Made by a program: the position numbers and the translations under genes. From Gemmatimonadota bacterium (GTDB taxonomy: Bacteria > Gemmatimonadota > Gemmatimonadetes > Gemmatimonadales > GWC2-71-9), in the NCBI GenBank assembly GCA_003220985.1, contig QHTY01000074.1:1-7570 (forward strand): 7,570 nucleotides of DNA, written 5' to 3'. Below the pieces are notes generated by a model. The model was given only the letters and a program-made list of their open reading frames with translations, was not told the DNA's origin and did not search any database. This document shows positions 1 to 6,703 of this stretch, piece by piece. Within the stretch, counting starts at the first letter, position 1. Each line of letters starts with the position of its first letter.

Positions 1-126
1 CTGGCGCTGTGGCAGATGTCGATCTGGTACCGCCGGGCCTGGGCCATGACGCTCAAAGCTACGTTTGACGGCGTGATCTTCACCCTGGTGACGTGCGCCG
101 TCTTCACCTGGATGTGGCCGCACTGA
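1..126 (+). CDS. C-terminal fragment of an unrecognised membrane protein
   Basis: Reading frame 1 is open from the left edge to a TGA at 124-126 and gives the last 41 residues of a protein whose start lies outside the window. The fragment is rich in Trp, Phe, Leu and Val. After a basic stretch (YRRAW, then TLK) it has a hydrophobic segment at about residues 24-40 that ends in WMWPH at the C-terminus, which reads as a final transmembrane helix with a very short tail. The frame overlaps the putative GTG start of the following deacetylase by 34 bp, so the two are probably cotranscribed and perhaps translationally coupled. I do not recognise the family from this fragment and assign no function. 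The coding call rests on the open frame, the membrane-like composition and the close fit with the next gene. Confidence 0.6.
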   Translation: MALWQMSIWYRRAWAMTLKATFDGVIFTLVTCAVFTWMWPH

Positions 127-926
127 CCCACCCACCCGTCCTTTGCTATCACCGCGTCGGCGGCCCGCTCGAGCTCGGTGTCACTCGGGTGGGTCGGTCT
201 GTGTTCGCGCGGCAGATGACAGCCCTCGCGCACGCCGGCTGGCGGACGTTGTCTCTCACCGAATTCTCTCAGTCACAAACGCCGCACGCCGCACGCCGCA
301 CGTTCCTGCTGACCTTCGACGACGGGTACGCCTCGTTGGCCGAGTACGCCTACCCCGTCCTCGCCGACCTCGGCTTCACCGCGACGACGTTCTTGATCAC
401 GGACTACATCGGCAAGCCGAATACCTGGGACGCCCGCTATACGTGGAATCGCTTGCGACATCTGAGCTGGACGCAGATCGAGGGGTGGCGGGCCCATGGC
501 TTCGACTTCGCATCGCACGGCGCGACGCATCGCCGGCTCACCTGGCTCGATGACGCGACGGTCGAAACCGAGCTCACCGGCTCACGCGACGCTCTCACCT
601 CGCGTCTGGGATGTGATGGCGGGCGCGCAATCGCGTATCCGTTCGGAGCGGTCGACGAGCGTGTGCTGAGCCATGCGCAGCATGCCGGTTACGAGCTCGG
701 ATTTGGCGGCGTGAAAGGCAGCGCCATGGCGCTACATCTCGCCCGCGTGCCCGTCTATTTCTGGGATGTGGGCAATATCCCGCTCGGATTGCGCAACGAC
801 GTGCTCGGCGCAGCGGGAAAAATCGTTGCCCATGCGGCGAATCGGTGTGCGGTGGGAACCACGCTGATGCAGGCTGTCGCTAGACGAAAAACCTCGCCAC
901 TACCGGAATCAGTAGCGGATGCTTGA
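93..926 (+). CDS. Polysaccharide deacetylase family protein (NodB/CE4 domain)
   Basis: A 277-residue protein with the motifs of carbohydrate esterase family 4, metal-dependent enzymes that remove N- or O-acetyl groups from sugar polymers. PVLCYHRV (residues 15-22) is the usual opening beta strand. TFDDGY (74-79) carries the catalytic-base and metal-binding aspartates. SHGATH (141-146) supplies the two metal-binding histidines, H142 and H146. AYPFG (181-185) is the third NodB motif, and ARVPV (217-221) fits the conserved Arg-containing motif. The active site therefore looks intact. No signal peptide is visible, so it may act in the cytoplasm or on a membrane-bound intermediate. The start is uncertain: GTG at 93 and GTG at 114 are both possible, neither with a clear Shine-Dalgarno, and the conserved domain begins after both. 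The 5' end overlaps the membrane-protein frame. The last 47 bp overlap the convergent reductase gene. The substrate (exopolysaccharide, lipid-linked sugar or peptidoglycan) is not determinable here. Confidence 0.9.
   Translation: MRRLHLDVAALTHPPVLCYHRVGGPLELGVTRVGRSVFARQMTALAHAGWRTLSLTEFSQSQTPHAARRTFLLTFDDGYASLAEYAYPVLADLGFTATTFLITDYIGKPNTWDARYTWNRLRHLSWTQIEGWRAHGFDFASHGATHRRLTWLDDATVETELTGSRDALTSRLGCDGGRAIAYPFGAVDERVLSHAQHAGYELGFGGVKGSAMALHLARVPVYFWDVGNIPLGLRNDVLGAAGKIVAHAANRCAVGTTLMQAVARRKTSPLPESVADA
280..302 (+). repeat. Short tandem repeat, 7-bp unit, three copies
   Basis: Three exact head-to-tail copies of CGCCGCA (280-286, 287-293, 294-300) are followed by a partial copy (CG at 301-302). 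They lie inside the deacetylase gene, where they encode TPHAARRT at residues 63-70, between the N-terminal strand region and the catalytic TFDDGY motif. The unit length is not a multiple of three, so gain or loss of one copy would shift the reading frame. Confidence 0.75.
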
Positions 927-2055
927 TCATCGCGTGCGTTAGTACGCGTCCCAGGGTTCGCTTCTCCGGCACAACCTTGTTGACGGTTCGCGCCAAAGAA
1001 TTCAAGAACGCGTCGTCCATATGCTCGAGCGCCTGCTTGAGCCGGTAGTACTTGAGGTGATCCTCGCCCAGCACCTCCATCCAGGCTTTGTGGTAGCTCG
1101 CGAGCCGGCGTTCGGTCGTGTCGTGTTCGCGCAATGCGGCCGCGGCTGTGCAACCGGCCAGCCGCCCCGCTTTCATCGCATTGTTGATGCCACCGCCCGA
1201 CAGCGGGTTGATCATGTGGGCCGCGTCGCCCGCCACCAGGACCCCATCGGCGTACGTCTTCTTGATCGTCGTGTGGACGATGACCCCGCCGACGGTGTAG
1301 CCCGTGCGAACGCCGGAAGGAAACCGCCGCGCCACCCAATCATCCAAATACTGTCGCGCGTTGTGGCCATTCGTCTTCAGCGCCACGAGACCCAATCCCA
1401 CGTTCGCGATGCCCACACCCTTCGGGAAAATCCAGGCATAGCCACCAGGTGCGATCGCATTGCTGAACTGCAGGTAGATGGCGTTGGGATTGAAGTCGAT
1501 CCCCTGGAGCACGTACTGCGCGCACGACTCCATGTCGCGCGCCGGCACACGCGTGTCGAGCCCGGCCCAGCGGCCGACCATGGTTTCGACGCCGTCAGCA
1601 CCGATCACGATGCGGGCGCGATACAGATCCTCGCGCCCACGCTCTGTTACGCGGACATGCCAGCGCTCATCGCCGTTGCGGGACATCGCGGTCGCCTCGG
1701 CGCCGACCAGCACCGCCGCGCCGGCCGCGGCCGCTTGCGCCGCCAGATACGCGTCGAATCGAGTCCGGTCGAGAATCCAGCCGATTCCGCTGTTGGCGAG
1801 TACGACCTGGGTATCGTCGGGCGACTCGAGGATGACGTCTGTGATGCGCCGCGACACCCAATCGGCGCCATCGGGATTCGCAAACTCGCGCAACCCGGCG
1901 TCCCCGACGCCCTCGGCGCAGCGCACGGGGGCGCCGACCGCCCGGTCACGTTCCAACAAGACCACGTCCAATTCGGGCGCGGCCAGCTTCGCCTGCCACG
2001 CCGCGACGGCGCCGGCCGGTCCCGCGCCGACGACCAGGATGTCGACGTCAGGCAT
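880..2055 (-). CDS. FAD-dependent geranylgeranyl reductase family protein
   Basis: A 391-residue flavoprotein of the geranylgeranyl reductase (GGR) family, which hydrogenates double bonds of isoprenoid chains in archaeal lipids, chlorophyll precursors and some menaquinones. The N-terminal dinucleotide fold has GAGPAG (10-15) and an acidic residue ending the second strand in LLERD (33-37). GAPVRCAEGVG (41-51) is the Cys-containing segment typical of the archaeal-type GGR group. ADGVE (153-157) and GDAAH (276-280), followed by NPLSGGGINNA (283-293), are FAD-contacting motifs. GGYAWIFPKG (204-213) matches the family's YxWxFP signature thought to line the lipid pocket. Length is normal for the family. 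The ATG at 2055 overlaps the upstream ferredoxin stop by 8 bp, which fixes the start well and implies coupled translation and shared electron transfer. The 3' end overlaps the convergent deacetylase by 47 bp. The family is secure; the substrate is unknown, with a quinone side chain, polyprenyl carrier or membrane lipid all possible. Confidence 0.9.
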   Translation of the reverse strand: MPDVDILVVGAGPAGAVAAWQAKLAAPELDVVLLERDRAVGAPVRCAEGVGDAGLREFANPDGADWVSRRITDVILESPDDTQVVLANSGIGWILDRTRFDAYLAAQAAAAGAAVLVGAEATAMSRNGDERWHVRVTERGREDLYRARIVIGADGVETMVGRWAGLDTRVPARDMESCAQYVLQGIDFNPNAIYLQFSNAIAPGGYAWIFPKGVGIANVGLGLVALKTNGHNARQYLDDWVARRFPSGVRTGYTVGGVIVHTTIKKTYADGVLVAGDAAHMINPLSGGGINNAMKAGRLAGCTAAAALREHDTTERRLASYHKAWMEVLGEDHLKYYRLKQALEHMDDAFLNSLARTVNKVVPEKRTLGRVLTHAMIKHPLLIPVVARFFV

Positions 2056-2251
2056 AGGCGACCATCGCGAGCGCCCCCACCGGGCAGGGGGCGACGCATT
2101 TCTCGCATCCGGTGCAGGCCGCGTCGTCGACCGTGAGAATGTTCAGCTCGAGATGGAGGGCTTCCGGCGGGCACAGCGGTAAACACAGGCCGCAACGGTC
2201 ACATACGGCGAGGTCTACGACGGCGATTGTGTCGGGCGTCACGCGACGCAT
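2048..2251 (-). CDS. Small 2x[4Fe-4S] ferredoxin
   Basis: A 67-residue protein with two complete bacterial-type [4Fe-4S] motifs of the form CxxCxxCxxxCP: cysteines 17, 20, 23 and 27 (CDRCGLCLPLCP) and cysteines 46, 49, 52 and 56 (CTGCEKCVAPCP). All eight ligands are present, so it should be a soluble low-potential electron carrier. It lies directly upstream of the GGR-family flavoprotein, with an 8-bp overlap, and is the obvious candidate electron donor. The start is ambiguous. The ATG at 2251 gives a compact ferredoxin but has no clear Shine-Dalgarno. A TTG at 2287 in the same frame would add 12 residues and has AAGGA six bases upstream (+ strand 2294-2298). I list the ATG because the extra residues are Pro/Ala/Arg-rich and unlike a ferredoxin fold, but the TTG remains possible. 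Confidence 0.9.
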   Translation of the reverse strand: MRRVTPDTIAVVDLAVCDRCGLCLPLCPPEALHLELNILTVDDAACTGCEKCVAPCPVGALAMVAYA

Positions 2252-2369
2252 GGGCGATAGCCTAGCCGGGCGCGCCGGGCCCGTCAAGCTTCATCCTTGC
2301 TTGAGGTTACGCATTTCATTACCTTGAGCCGTTCGCAGCAACCCGCCTCACTCTTTTACCGACGATCAC
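2252..2369. promoter_or_regulatory. Divergent intergenic region between the ferredoxin/GGR pair and the mre operon
   Basis: This is the only substantial non-coding gap and must hold the start signals for both divergent units unless transcription enters from farther away. It is less GC-rich in its middle (about 2285-2330) than its surroundings. For the mre operon the best sigma-70-like match I find is TTGCTT at 2297-2302, a 17-base spacer and TACCTT at 2320-2325, which is weak. The ferredoxin side has AAGGA (minus strand, 2294-2298) before a TTG start candidate but no convincing -35/-10 pair. Two short GC palindromes, GGCGCGCC (2269-2276) and CGGGCCCG (2276-2283), abut each other but do not form a long hairpin. 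The regulatory role is inferred from position. Confidence 0.4.
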
Positions 2370-3413
2370 GTGCCGCCACGCTGGCTGAACTTAAAAATGG
2401 GTGCCTGGAGCCCGGCGAACGAAATCGCCGTAGATCTTGGTACCGCTAACACACTCGTCTACGTCCGCGGCGAAGGGATCGTGTTGAACGAACCCTCCGT
2501 CGTGGCGATCGAAAAGGCTACGGGCAACATCAAAGGCGTCGGGCTCGAGGCCAAGCGCATGCTCGGCCGCACGCCCGATGGCGTGCTGGCCGTCCGGCCG
2601 CTCAAAGACGGCGTCATTGCCGACTTCGACGTGACCGAGAAGATGCTGCGCTACTTCCTGAAGACCATCATCGATCGGCATCTGTTTCGTGTGAGACCGA
2701 AAGTGATTGTCTGCGTACCCAGCGGCATCACCGAGGTGGAGAAGCGCGCCGTGCGCGACTCGGCGCAATCGGCGGGGGCAAAGGAAGTCTACATGGTGGC
2801 CGAGCCGATGGCCGCCGCGATCGGCGTGGGCCTGCCCGTCGAAACGCCGACGGGCAACATGGTGATCGACATCGGTGGCGGCACGACCGAGATCGCGGTC
2901 ATCGCCTTGTCGGGCATCGTCTCCGATACATCGATTCGCACGGGTGGTGACGAGCTCGATCAGGCGATCGTGCAGTTCATGCGCAAGAATTACAACCTGC
3001 TGATCGGCGAGCCGACGGCAGAGCAGATCAAGATCCAAATTGGGTCCGCGGCCCCGATCGGCGAAGAGCGCGAGATGGAAGTGAAGGGGCGCGACCTCGT
3101 CTCCGGCATTCCGAAGATTGTGCGCGTCCACTCCAGCGAGATTCGCGAAGCCGTCCAGGAGCCGATTCAACAGATCGTCGACGCGGTGCGCCGCGCGTTG
3201 GAGATCACGCCTCCGGAGCTCGCGTCCGATATCGTCGACCGCGGGATCGTGATGGCCGGCGGTGGGGCGTTGATTCGTGGACTCGACCTGCTGTTACAGC
3301 AGGAGACCGGGCTGCCGATTCATCTGGACGAGGACCCGATGACCTGCGTGGTGCGTGGAGCGGGGCGCATCCTGGACGCGCCGGAGAAATACCGCAACGT
3401 CTTGACCACCTAG
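2370..3413 (+). CDS. mreB: Rod shape-determining protein MreB (bacterial actin)
   Basis: A 347-residue actin-family ATPase that polymerises under the inner membrane and positions the elongation machinery. The signatures are DLGTANT (22-28, phosphate-1), VLNEPSVVAIE (38-48), VAEPMAAAIG (143-152, containing the catalytic-type Glu145), DIGGGTTE (167-174, phosphate-2) and MAGGGALIRGL (295-305, adenosine loop). Length and motif spacing match the family and nothing essential is missing. Two starts are possible: GTG at 2370, used here, and ATG at 2397. Neither has a visible Shine-Dalgarno. The longer form adds a short hydrophobic and basic segment (MPPRWLNLK) that could serve as the N-terminal membrane-binding stretch seen in Gram-negative MreB. 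It is the first gene of the elongasome operon, and mreC begins 4 nt after its TAG stop. Confidence 0.97.
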   Translation: MPPRWLNLKMGAWSPANEIAVDLGTANTLVYVRGEGIVLNEPSVVAIEKATGNIKGVGLEAKRMLGRTPDGVLAVRPLKDGVIADFDVTEKMLRYFLKTIIDRHLFRVRPKVIVCVPSGITEVEKRAVRDSAQSAGAKEVYMVAEPMAAAIGVGLPVETPTGNMVIDIGGGTTEIAVIALSGIVSDTSIRTGGDELDQAIVQFMRKNYNLLIGEPTAEQIKIQIGSAAPIGEEREMEVKGRDLVSGIPKIVRVHSSEIREAVQEPIQQIVDAVRRALEITPPELASDIVDRGIVMAGGGALIRGLDLLLQQETGLPIHLDEDPMTCVVRGAGRILDAPEKYRNVLTT

Positions 3414-3417
3414 TCGC

Positions 3418-4290
3418 ATGGTGATCGGCACGGATCGGTACGCGTCGCGGGCCGACACGCTGCTCTTCATCGCCTTTGTGGCGCTGTCGATTGCCGCGCT
3501 GAGCCTTCCCGATCAATGGCGTGACCCGCTCGCGCAAGGACTGCGGCAGAGCGTGCTCGCGCCGTTTCTGTTTTTGCAGCGCCAGACCGAGCTACTCGCC
3601 GCCGCCCGCTATCGCTATGACGCCGTCGTCGCGCAGCGCGACTCGATGGCGTTGGCCGCCACCTTCCTGCCCGAGCTGCGCAGCGAGAACGCGCGGTTGC
3701 GGAATCTCCTCGGTCTGAGCGCGCGCCTCGCCGGCGGTTATGTCACCGCCGAGATCCTGCACCAGCCCGAGCCGACGAATCCCCTGAGTTTCGTGGTATC
3801 CGCGGGGAGAAAAGAAGGGGTCCGAGCACTCTCGGCGGTGGTAAGCCCGGAGGGCCTGGTCGGGCTCGTGGCAACCGTCGACGAGCACACCAGCGTGGTG
3901 TTGAGCTGGGCACACCCCGAGTTTCGCGCCAGTGCCATGGCCACCGACGGCAGTGTCGTCGGCATTGCCGCGCCGCATGGCGCGGAGAGTCCCGGCGTGT
4001 GGCTCCTCGAGCTGCAAGGCGTGTTGTATCGTCAGCAGGTGCCGACAGGAACGGTGATCGTGACGTCGGGTCTCGGCGGCGTCTTTCCACGCGGTATTCC
4101 GATCGGCAGGGTGATCGGGCCCGCGGGTGAGGAGAAAGGTTGGGGGCGGACGTACCTCGTGCGACCCGCCATTCACCCGGCCGAGTTGTCGCATGTCATG
4201 ATTCTGAGCGCGCCACGGCCGGCGGGATCCGATCTGCGGAACGCGTTCACGATCCCGCAAGACAGCGTTTCAGGCGAGCCGCCGCCATGA
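3418..4290 (+). CDS. mreC: Rod shape-determining protein MreC
   Basis: A 290-residue bitopic inner-membrane protein that bridges MreB filaments and the periplasmic synthases and is known to activate PBP2. It has a short cytoplasmic N-terminus, a single hydrophobic helix at about residues 14-30, a helical, probably coiled-coil segment at about 50-100 with charged heptad-like content (ELRSENARLRNLL at 86-98), then the paired beta-domain region. Family hallmarks there are SPEGLVG (143-149) and TSGLGGVFPRGIPIGRV (216-232). The length is typical. It starts at ATG 3418, four bases after the mreB stop; the next codon is GTG, so an initiation shift by one codon cannot be excluded. The C-terminal tail is short and Pro-rich. 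The stop overlaps the mreD start as ATGA, implying coupled translation. Confidence 0.95.
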   Translation: MVIGTDRYASRADTLLFIAFVALSIAALSLPDQWRDPLAQGLRQSVLAPFLFLQRQTELLAAARYRYDAVVAQRDSMALAATFLPELRSENARLRNLLGLSARLAGGYVTAEILHQPEPTNPLSFVVSAGRKEGVRALSAVVSPEGLVGLVATVDEHTSVVLSWAHPEFRASAMATDGSVVGIAAPHGAESPGVWLLELQGVLYRQQVPTGTVIVTSGLGGVFPRGIPIGRVIGPAGEEKGWGRTYLVRPAIHPAELSHVMILSAPRPAGSDLRNAFTIPQDSVSGEPPP

Positions 4291-4790
4291 TACGACGCAC
4301 GGACCGCTATCGGTATCCCGTCATCATGACGCTCCTGGTGCTGCTGCAGTTCACGGTCCGCAGTCATCTGGGTGGGGATCGCGTCGCCCCCGATTTCCTG
4401 CTCCTGGCGCTGCTCATCTACACGATCCGCGCAGAGCCGGGGAAGAGCGCCGCCGCCGGATTCATCCTCGGCCTGCTGCGGGATGCGCTGACGCCGGCGA
4501 GCTTCGGCGCGGGCGCGCTGGCCCATACCATCGTGGGATTCACCTCGTCCTGGGCGAAGGCGGTGTTCTTCGCCGAGCACGTGTTCGTGAAAGGGTGTCT
4601 GTTCTTCGCCGGCACCTGGATCCGCAACTTCATCGTCTTGCTGGTCGCGGGACGGCTGCAGGGGTCGCAGGTCGCGTGGGAGCTCCTGGTCTGGTCCCCG
4701 TTGCAGGCCCTATCGACTGCTCTCGTGGGCATCGTGGTATTGTGGTTCTTCCGCGGGTGGTTGATGCCGCCGCGACGGAGTCTCGCATGA
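4287..4790 (+). CDS. mreD: Rod shape-determining protein MreD
   Basis: A 167-residue polytopic membrane protein of the elongasome. Five or six hydrophobic helices can be placed at about residues 10-25, 34-48, 56-68, 76-96, 105-122 and 136-156. The segment GFILGLLRDALTP (58-70) followed by a Gly/Ala-rich helix fits the MreD pattern of a Gly-x-x-x-Gly-Leu-Leu-x-Asp motif between helices. Sequence conservation in this family is low, so the call leans on size, topology and position between mreC and PBP2. The frame is open farther upstream into mreC, but the ATG at 4287 forms an ATGA overlap with the mreC stop and gives the expected length, so the longer form is rejected. The 3' end makes another ATGA overlap with the PBP2 gene. 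Confidence 0.92.
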   Translation: MIRRTDRYRYPVIMTLLVLLQFTVRSHLGGDRVAPDFLLLALLIYTIRAEPGKSAAAGFILGLLRDALTPASFGAGALAHTIVGFTSSWAKAVFFAEHVFVKGCLFFAGTWIRNFIVLLVAGRLQGSQVAWELLVWSPLQALSTALVGIVVLWFFRGWLMPPRRSLA

Positions 4791-6703
4791 ACGCCTTCCA
4801 TCCCTACCTGGTCGATCGCCGCCTCGGTATCGCCCGCACCGTCGTCTGGACTGTGCTGGGCATCATGGTGCTGGCGTTCTTCCGCACGCAAATCCTGGGG
4901 CACGGCAAGTATCAGCTGCAGTCGGAAACGAACCGGCTGCGGCCGATTCCGCTCCCGGCGCCGCGCGGCGTCATCTACGATCGCAATGGCCACGTGATGG
5001 CGGAGAATGTTCCGGGCTACACGGTGTCGCTCTTGCCGGGTCCCGAGGCGAGCCTGCGAGCGACGCTCGCGCGCATCGCGTCGATCGCCAACATCGACAG
5101 CGCCGCGATCGAACGCGCGCTCCAACGCGTGCGGCGTGCCCCGTACCAACCCGCGCTCGTCCTCAGCGACGCGCCGTTCCATGTCGTCTCCGCGCTCGAG
5201 GAACGCCGCGTCGCCATTCCCGGCCTGCTCATTCAGGCAGAGCCCAAGCGATCCTACCCCGACAGCGCGGTCGCGCAGCTCGTGGGGTACGTGGCCGAAG
5301 TCACGGAGGCGGAACGCACGGCCAAATTCGCGAAGGTGCGACTCGGTGGCCTGGTGGGGAAGGACGGCCTGGAGCTCGAGTACGACTCCCTGTTGCGCGG
5401 GGACGAAGGTCTGCGATTCGTCGAGGTCAACGCGCGGGGCCAGATGGTGCGGGAAGCGGCCGCGGCCGCGAATCTCAGCCCGGTGCCGGGCACCGATCTC
5501 CATACCACGATCGATCTCGATCTCCAGCAATACATCGCGCGCTCATTCCCGCCAGGCCAGCGTGGCGCCGTGCTGGCGCTGAACCCCAACACGGGCGAGG
5601 TCCTCGCACTGTATAGCGCCCCGACGTTCAATCCCAATGCCTTCGTGAGCGGCATCTCTCCGGCCTACTGGCGAACCCTGAGCGAAAGCCCGTCAACGCC
5701 GTTACTGGACCGCGCCATCAAGGCCCGGTATCCGCCCGGGTCCACCTGGAAGCTCGCCGTCGCGGCAATGGGGTTGAAGCGCGGGATCGTCGGTCCACGC
5801 AGTCACATGCCGATCCCCTGCCGCGGCGGGCTCCAGTTCGGCAACCGCTTCTTCCGCTGCTGGAACGCTCGCGGGCACGGTGATCTCACGCTCACCGAAG
5901 CGATCGCGCAAAGCTGCGACGTCTATTTCTACCAGCTTGGTATCAAGTTGGGCGTGAGCTCGTTGCTCGAAGACGCCAACGATTGGGGGTTTCGCGGTCG
6001 CACGGGGATCGATCTGCCCGGCGAGATCCCGTCCGAATTCCCGACGGGTCCCGAGTACTATGATCGTCTCTATGGGCCGCGCCGCTGGACGTCCGCGGTC
6101 GCTTTGAACCTCGCGATCGGGCAGGGCGAGAATGCCCAGACCCTGATTCAGATGGTGCGGTTGTACCAACAACTTGCCAGCGACGGCCGGATGCGCACGC
6201 CGTTCGTCGTCCGTCAAACCGGGACCAGATCGCAGCATGCGTCGCTCGATCTCAGCCCTGATCAACTCGCGACCTTGCGACGGGCCATGATTGCCGTCGT
6301 GGAGCAGGGGACGGCCCGGGGCTCGCGCCTCGCGAACCTCACGATCGCCGGCAAGACGGGGACGGCACAAAACCCGCACGGTCTCGACCATGGCTGGTTC
6401 ATCGCCTTCGCGCCCGCCGACAAGCCGGAGGTCGTGGTGGGCGCGATCATCGAGTTCGCCCGCCACGGCACGTCGGTCGCTCCGCTGGTGTCTCGCGCCA
6501 TCGCGCACTACCTCGGCATCGACGAGCGCACGGCGGCCACTCTGCAGGTGACGGTTCCCAACGACTCCGCACCGGCGCCCTTCCCAATGCCGGTGATCCC
6601 GGACTCGGTGCGTCCGGATTTCACCCGCCCGGATTCCACCCGTCCGGACTCCACCCGTCCGGTCATCCCCGACAGTGCTGTCACGCGTCCGCCAACTCGA
6701 TAA
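4787..6703 (+). CDS. mrdA: Penicillin-binding protein 2 (elongation-specific peptidoglycan transpeptidase)
   Basis: A 638-residue class B PBP that crosslinks peptidoglycan in the periplasm with RodA. It has one N-terminal transmembrane helix (about 14-31), then the pedestal region opening with APRGVIYDRNG (58-68), and the transpeptidase domain from about residue 238. Active-site motifs are STWK (S319 nucleophile, K322), SCD (376-378; the SxD form is usual in PBP2) and KTGT (523-526). RCWNARGHG (357-365) is also typical of PBP2. The ATG at 4787 overlaps the mreD stop and has GGAG at 4777-4780, six bases upstream, which settles the start although the frame is open farther upstream. Beyond the catalytic domain is an unusual low-complexity tail (about 590-638) rich in Pro, Asp, Ser, Thr and Arg, encoded by a 15-bp repeat. 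The last 29 bp overlap rodA. Confidence 0.96.
   Translation: MNAFHPYLVDRRLGIARTVVWTVLGIMVLAFFRTQILGHGKYQLQSETNRLRPIPLPAPRGVIYDRNGHVMAENVPGYTVSLLPGPEASLRATLARIASIANIDSAAIERALQRVRRAPYQPALVLSDAPFHVVSALEERRVAIPGLLIQAEPKRSYPDSAVAQLVGYVAEVTEAERTAKFAKVRLGGLVGKDGLELEYDSLLRGDEGLRFVEVNARGQMVREAAAAANLSPVPGTDLHTTIDLDLQQYIARSFPPGQRGAVLALNPNTGEVLALYSAPTFNPNAFVSGISPAYWRTLSESPSTPLLDRAIKARYPPGSTWKLAVAAMGLKRGIVGPRSHMPIPCRGGLQFGNRFFRCWNARGHGDLTLTEAIAQSCDVYFYQLGIKLGVSSLLEDANDWGFRGRTGIDLPGEIPSEFPTGPEYYDRLYGPRRWTSAVALNLAIGQGENAQTLIQMVRLYQQLASDGRMRTPFVVRQTGTRSQHASLDLSPDQLATLRRAMIAVVEQGTARGSRLANLTIAGKTGTAQNPHGLDHGWFIAFAPADKPEVVVGAIIEFARHGTSVAPLVSRAIAHYLGIDERTAATLQVTVPNDSAPAPFPMPVIPDSVRPDFTRPDSTRPDSTRPVIPDSAVTRPPTR
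6599..6658 (+). repeat. In-frame 15-bp tandem repeat encoding the PBP2 tail
   Basis: Four head-to-tail 15-bp units (6599-6613, 6614-6628, 6629-6643, 6644-6658), each starting CCGGA, encode PDSVR, PDFTR, PDSTR and PDSTR at PBP2 residues 605-624. Units 3 and 4 differ at one base, units 2 and 3 at two, and unit 1 is more diverged from unit 4 (four mismatches). The array is bracketed by two copies of the peptide PVIPDS (602-607 and 625-630), the first overlapping unit 1. Unit length is a multiple of three, so copy-number change would lengthen or shorten the tail without breaking the frame. Confidence 0.85.

Noticed and set aside
1021..2136. Plus-strand open frame of 371 codons across the reductase gene
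   Set aside because: It is antisense to a flavoprotein with GAGPAG, GDAAH and YxWxFP motifs. The product is Arg/Pro-rich without any domain.
2266..2283. GC-rich palindromes as a possible terminator
   Set aside because: GGCGCGCC and CGGGCCCG are adjacent 8-bp palindromes with no loop and no following T-run. They lie upstream of both divergent genes, not at a gene end.
4140..4286. Upstream extension of mreD into mreC
   Set aside because: The frame is open, but the extension is Arg-rich antisense-like sequence. The ATGA overlap at 4287 gives the family's usual length.
4418..5530. Minus-strand open frame of 370 codons opposite mreD and PBP2
   Set aside because: Arg/Asp/His-rich antisense composition, no motif, and complete overlap with well-supported genes.
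5885..5945. SxD (SCD) instead of SxN in the PBP2 active site
   Set aside because: The Asp form of this motif is normal in the PBP2 subfamily, so it is not a lost catalytic residue.
6599..6663. Short repeats resembling a CRISPR or intergenic repeat array
   Set aside because: Units are 15 bp, contiguous without spacers, and in frame with the PBP2 gene, so they are a coding tandem repeat.
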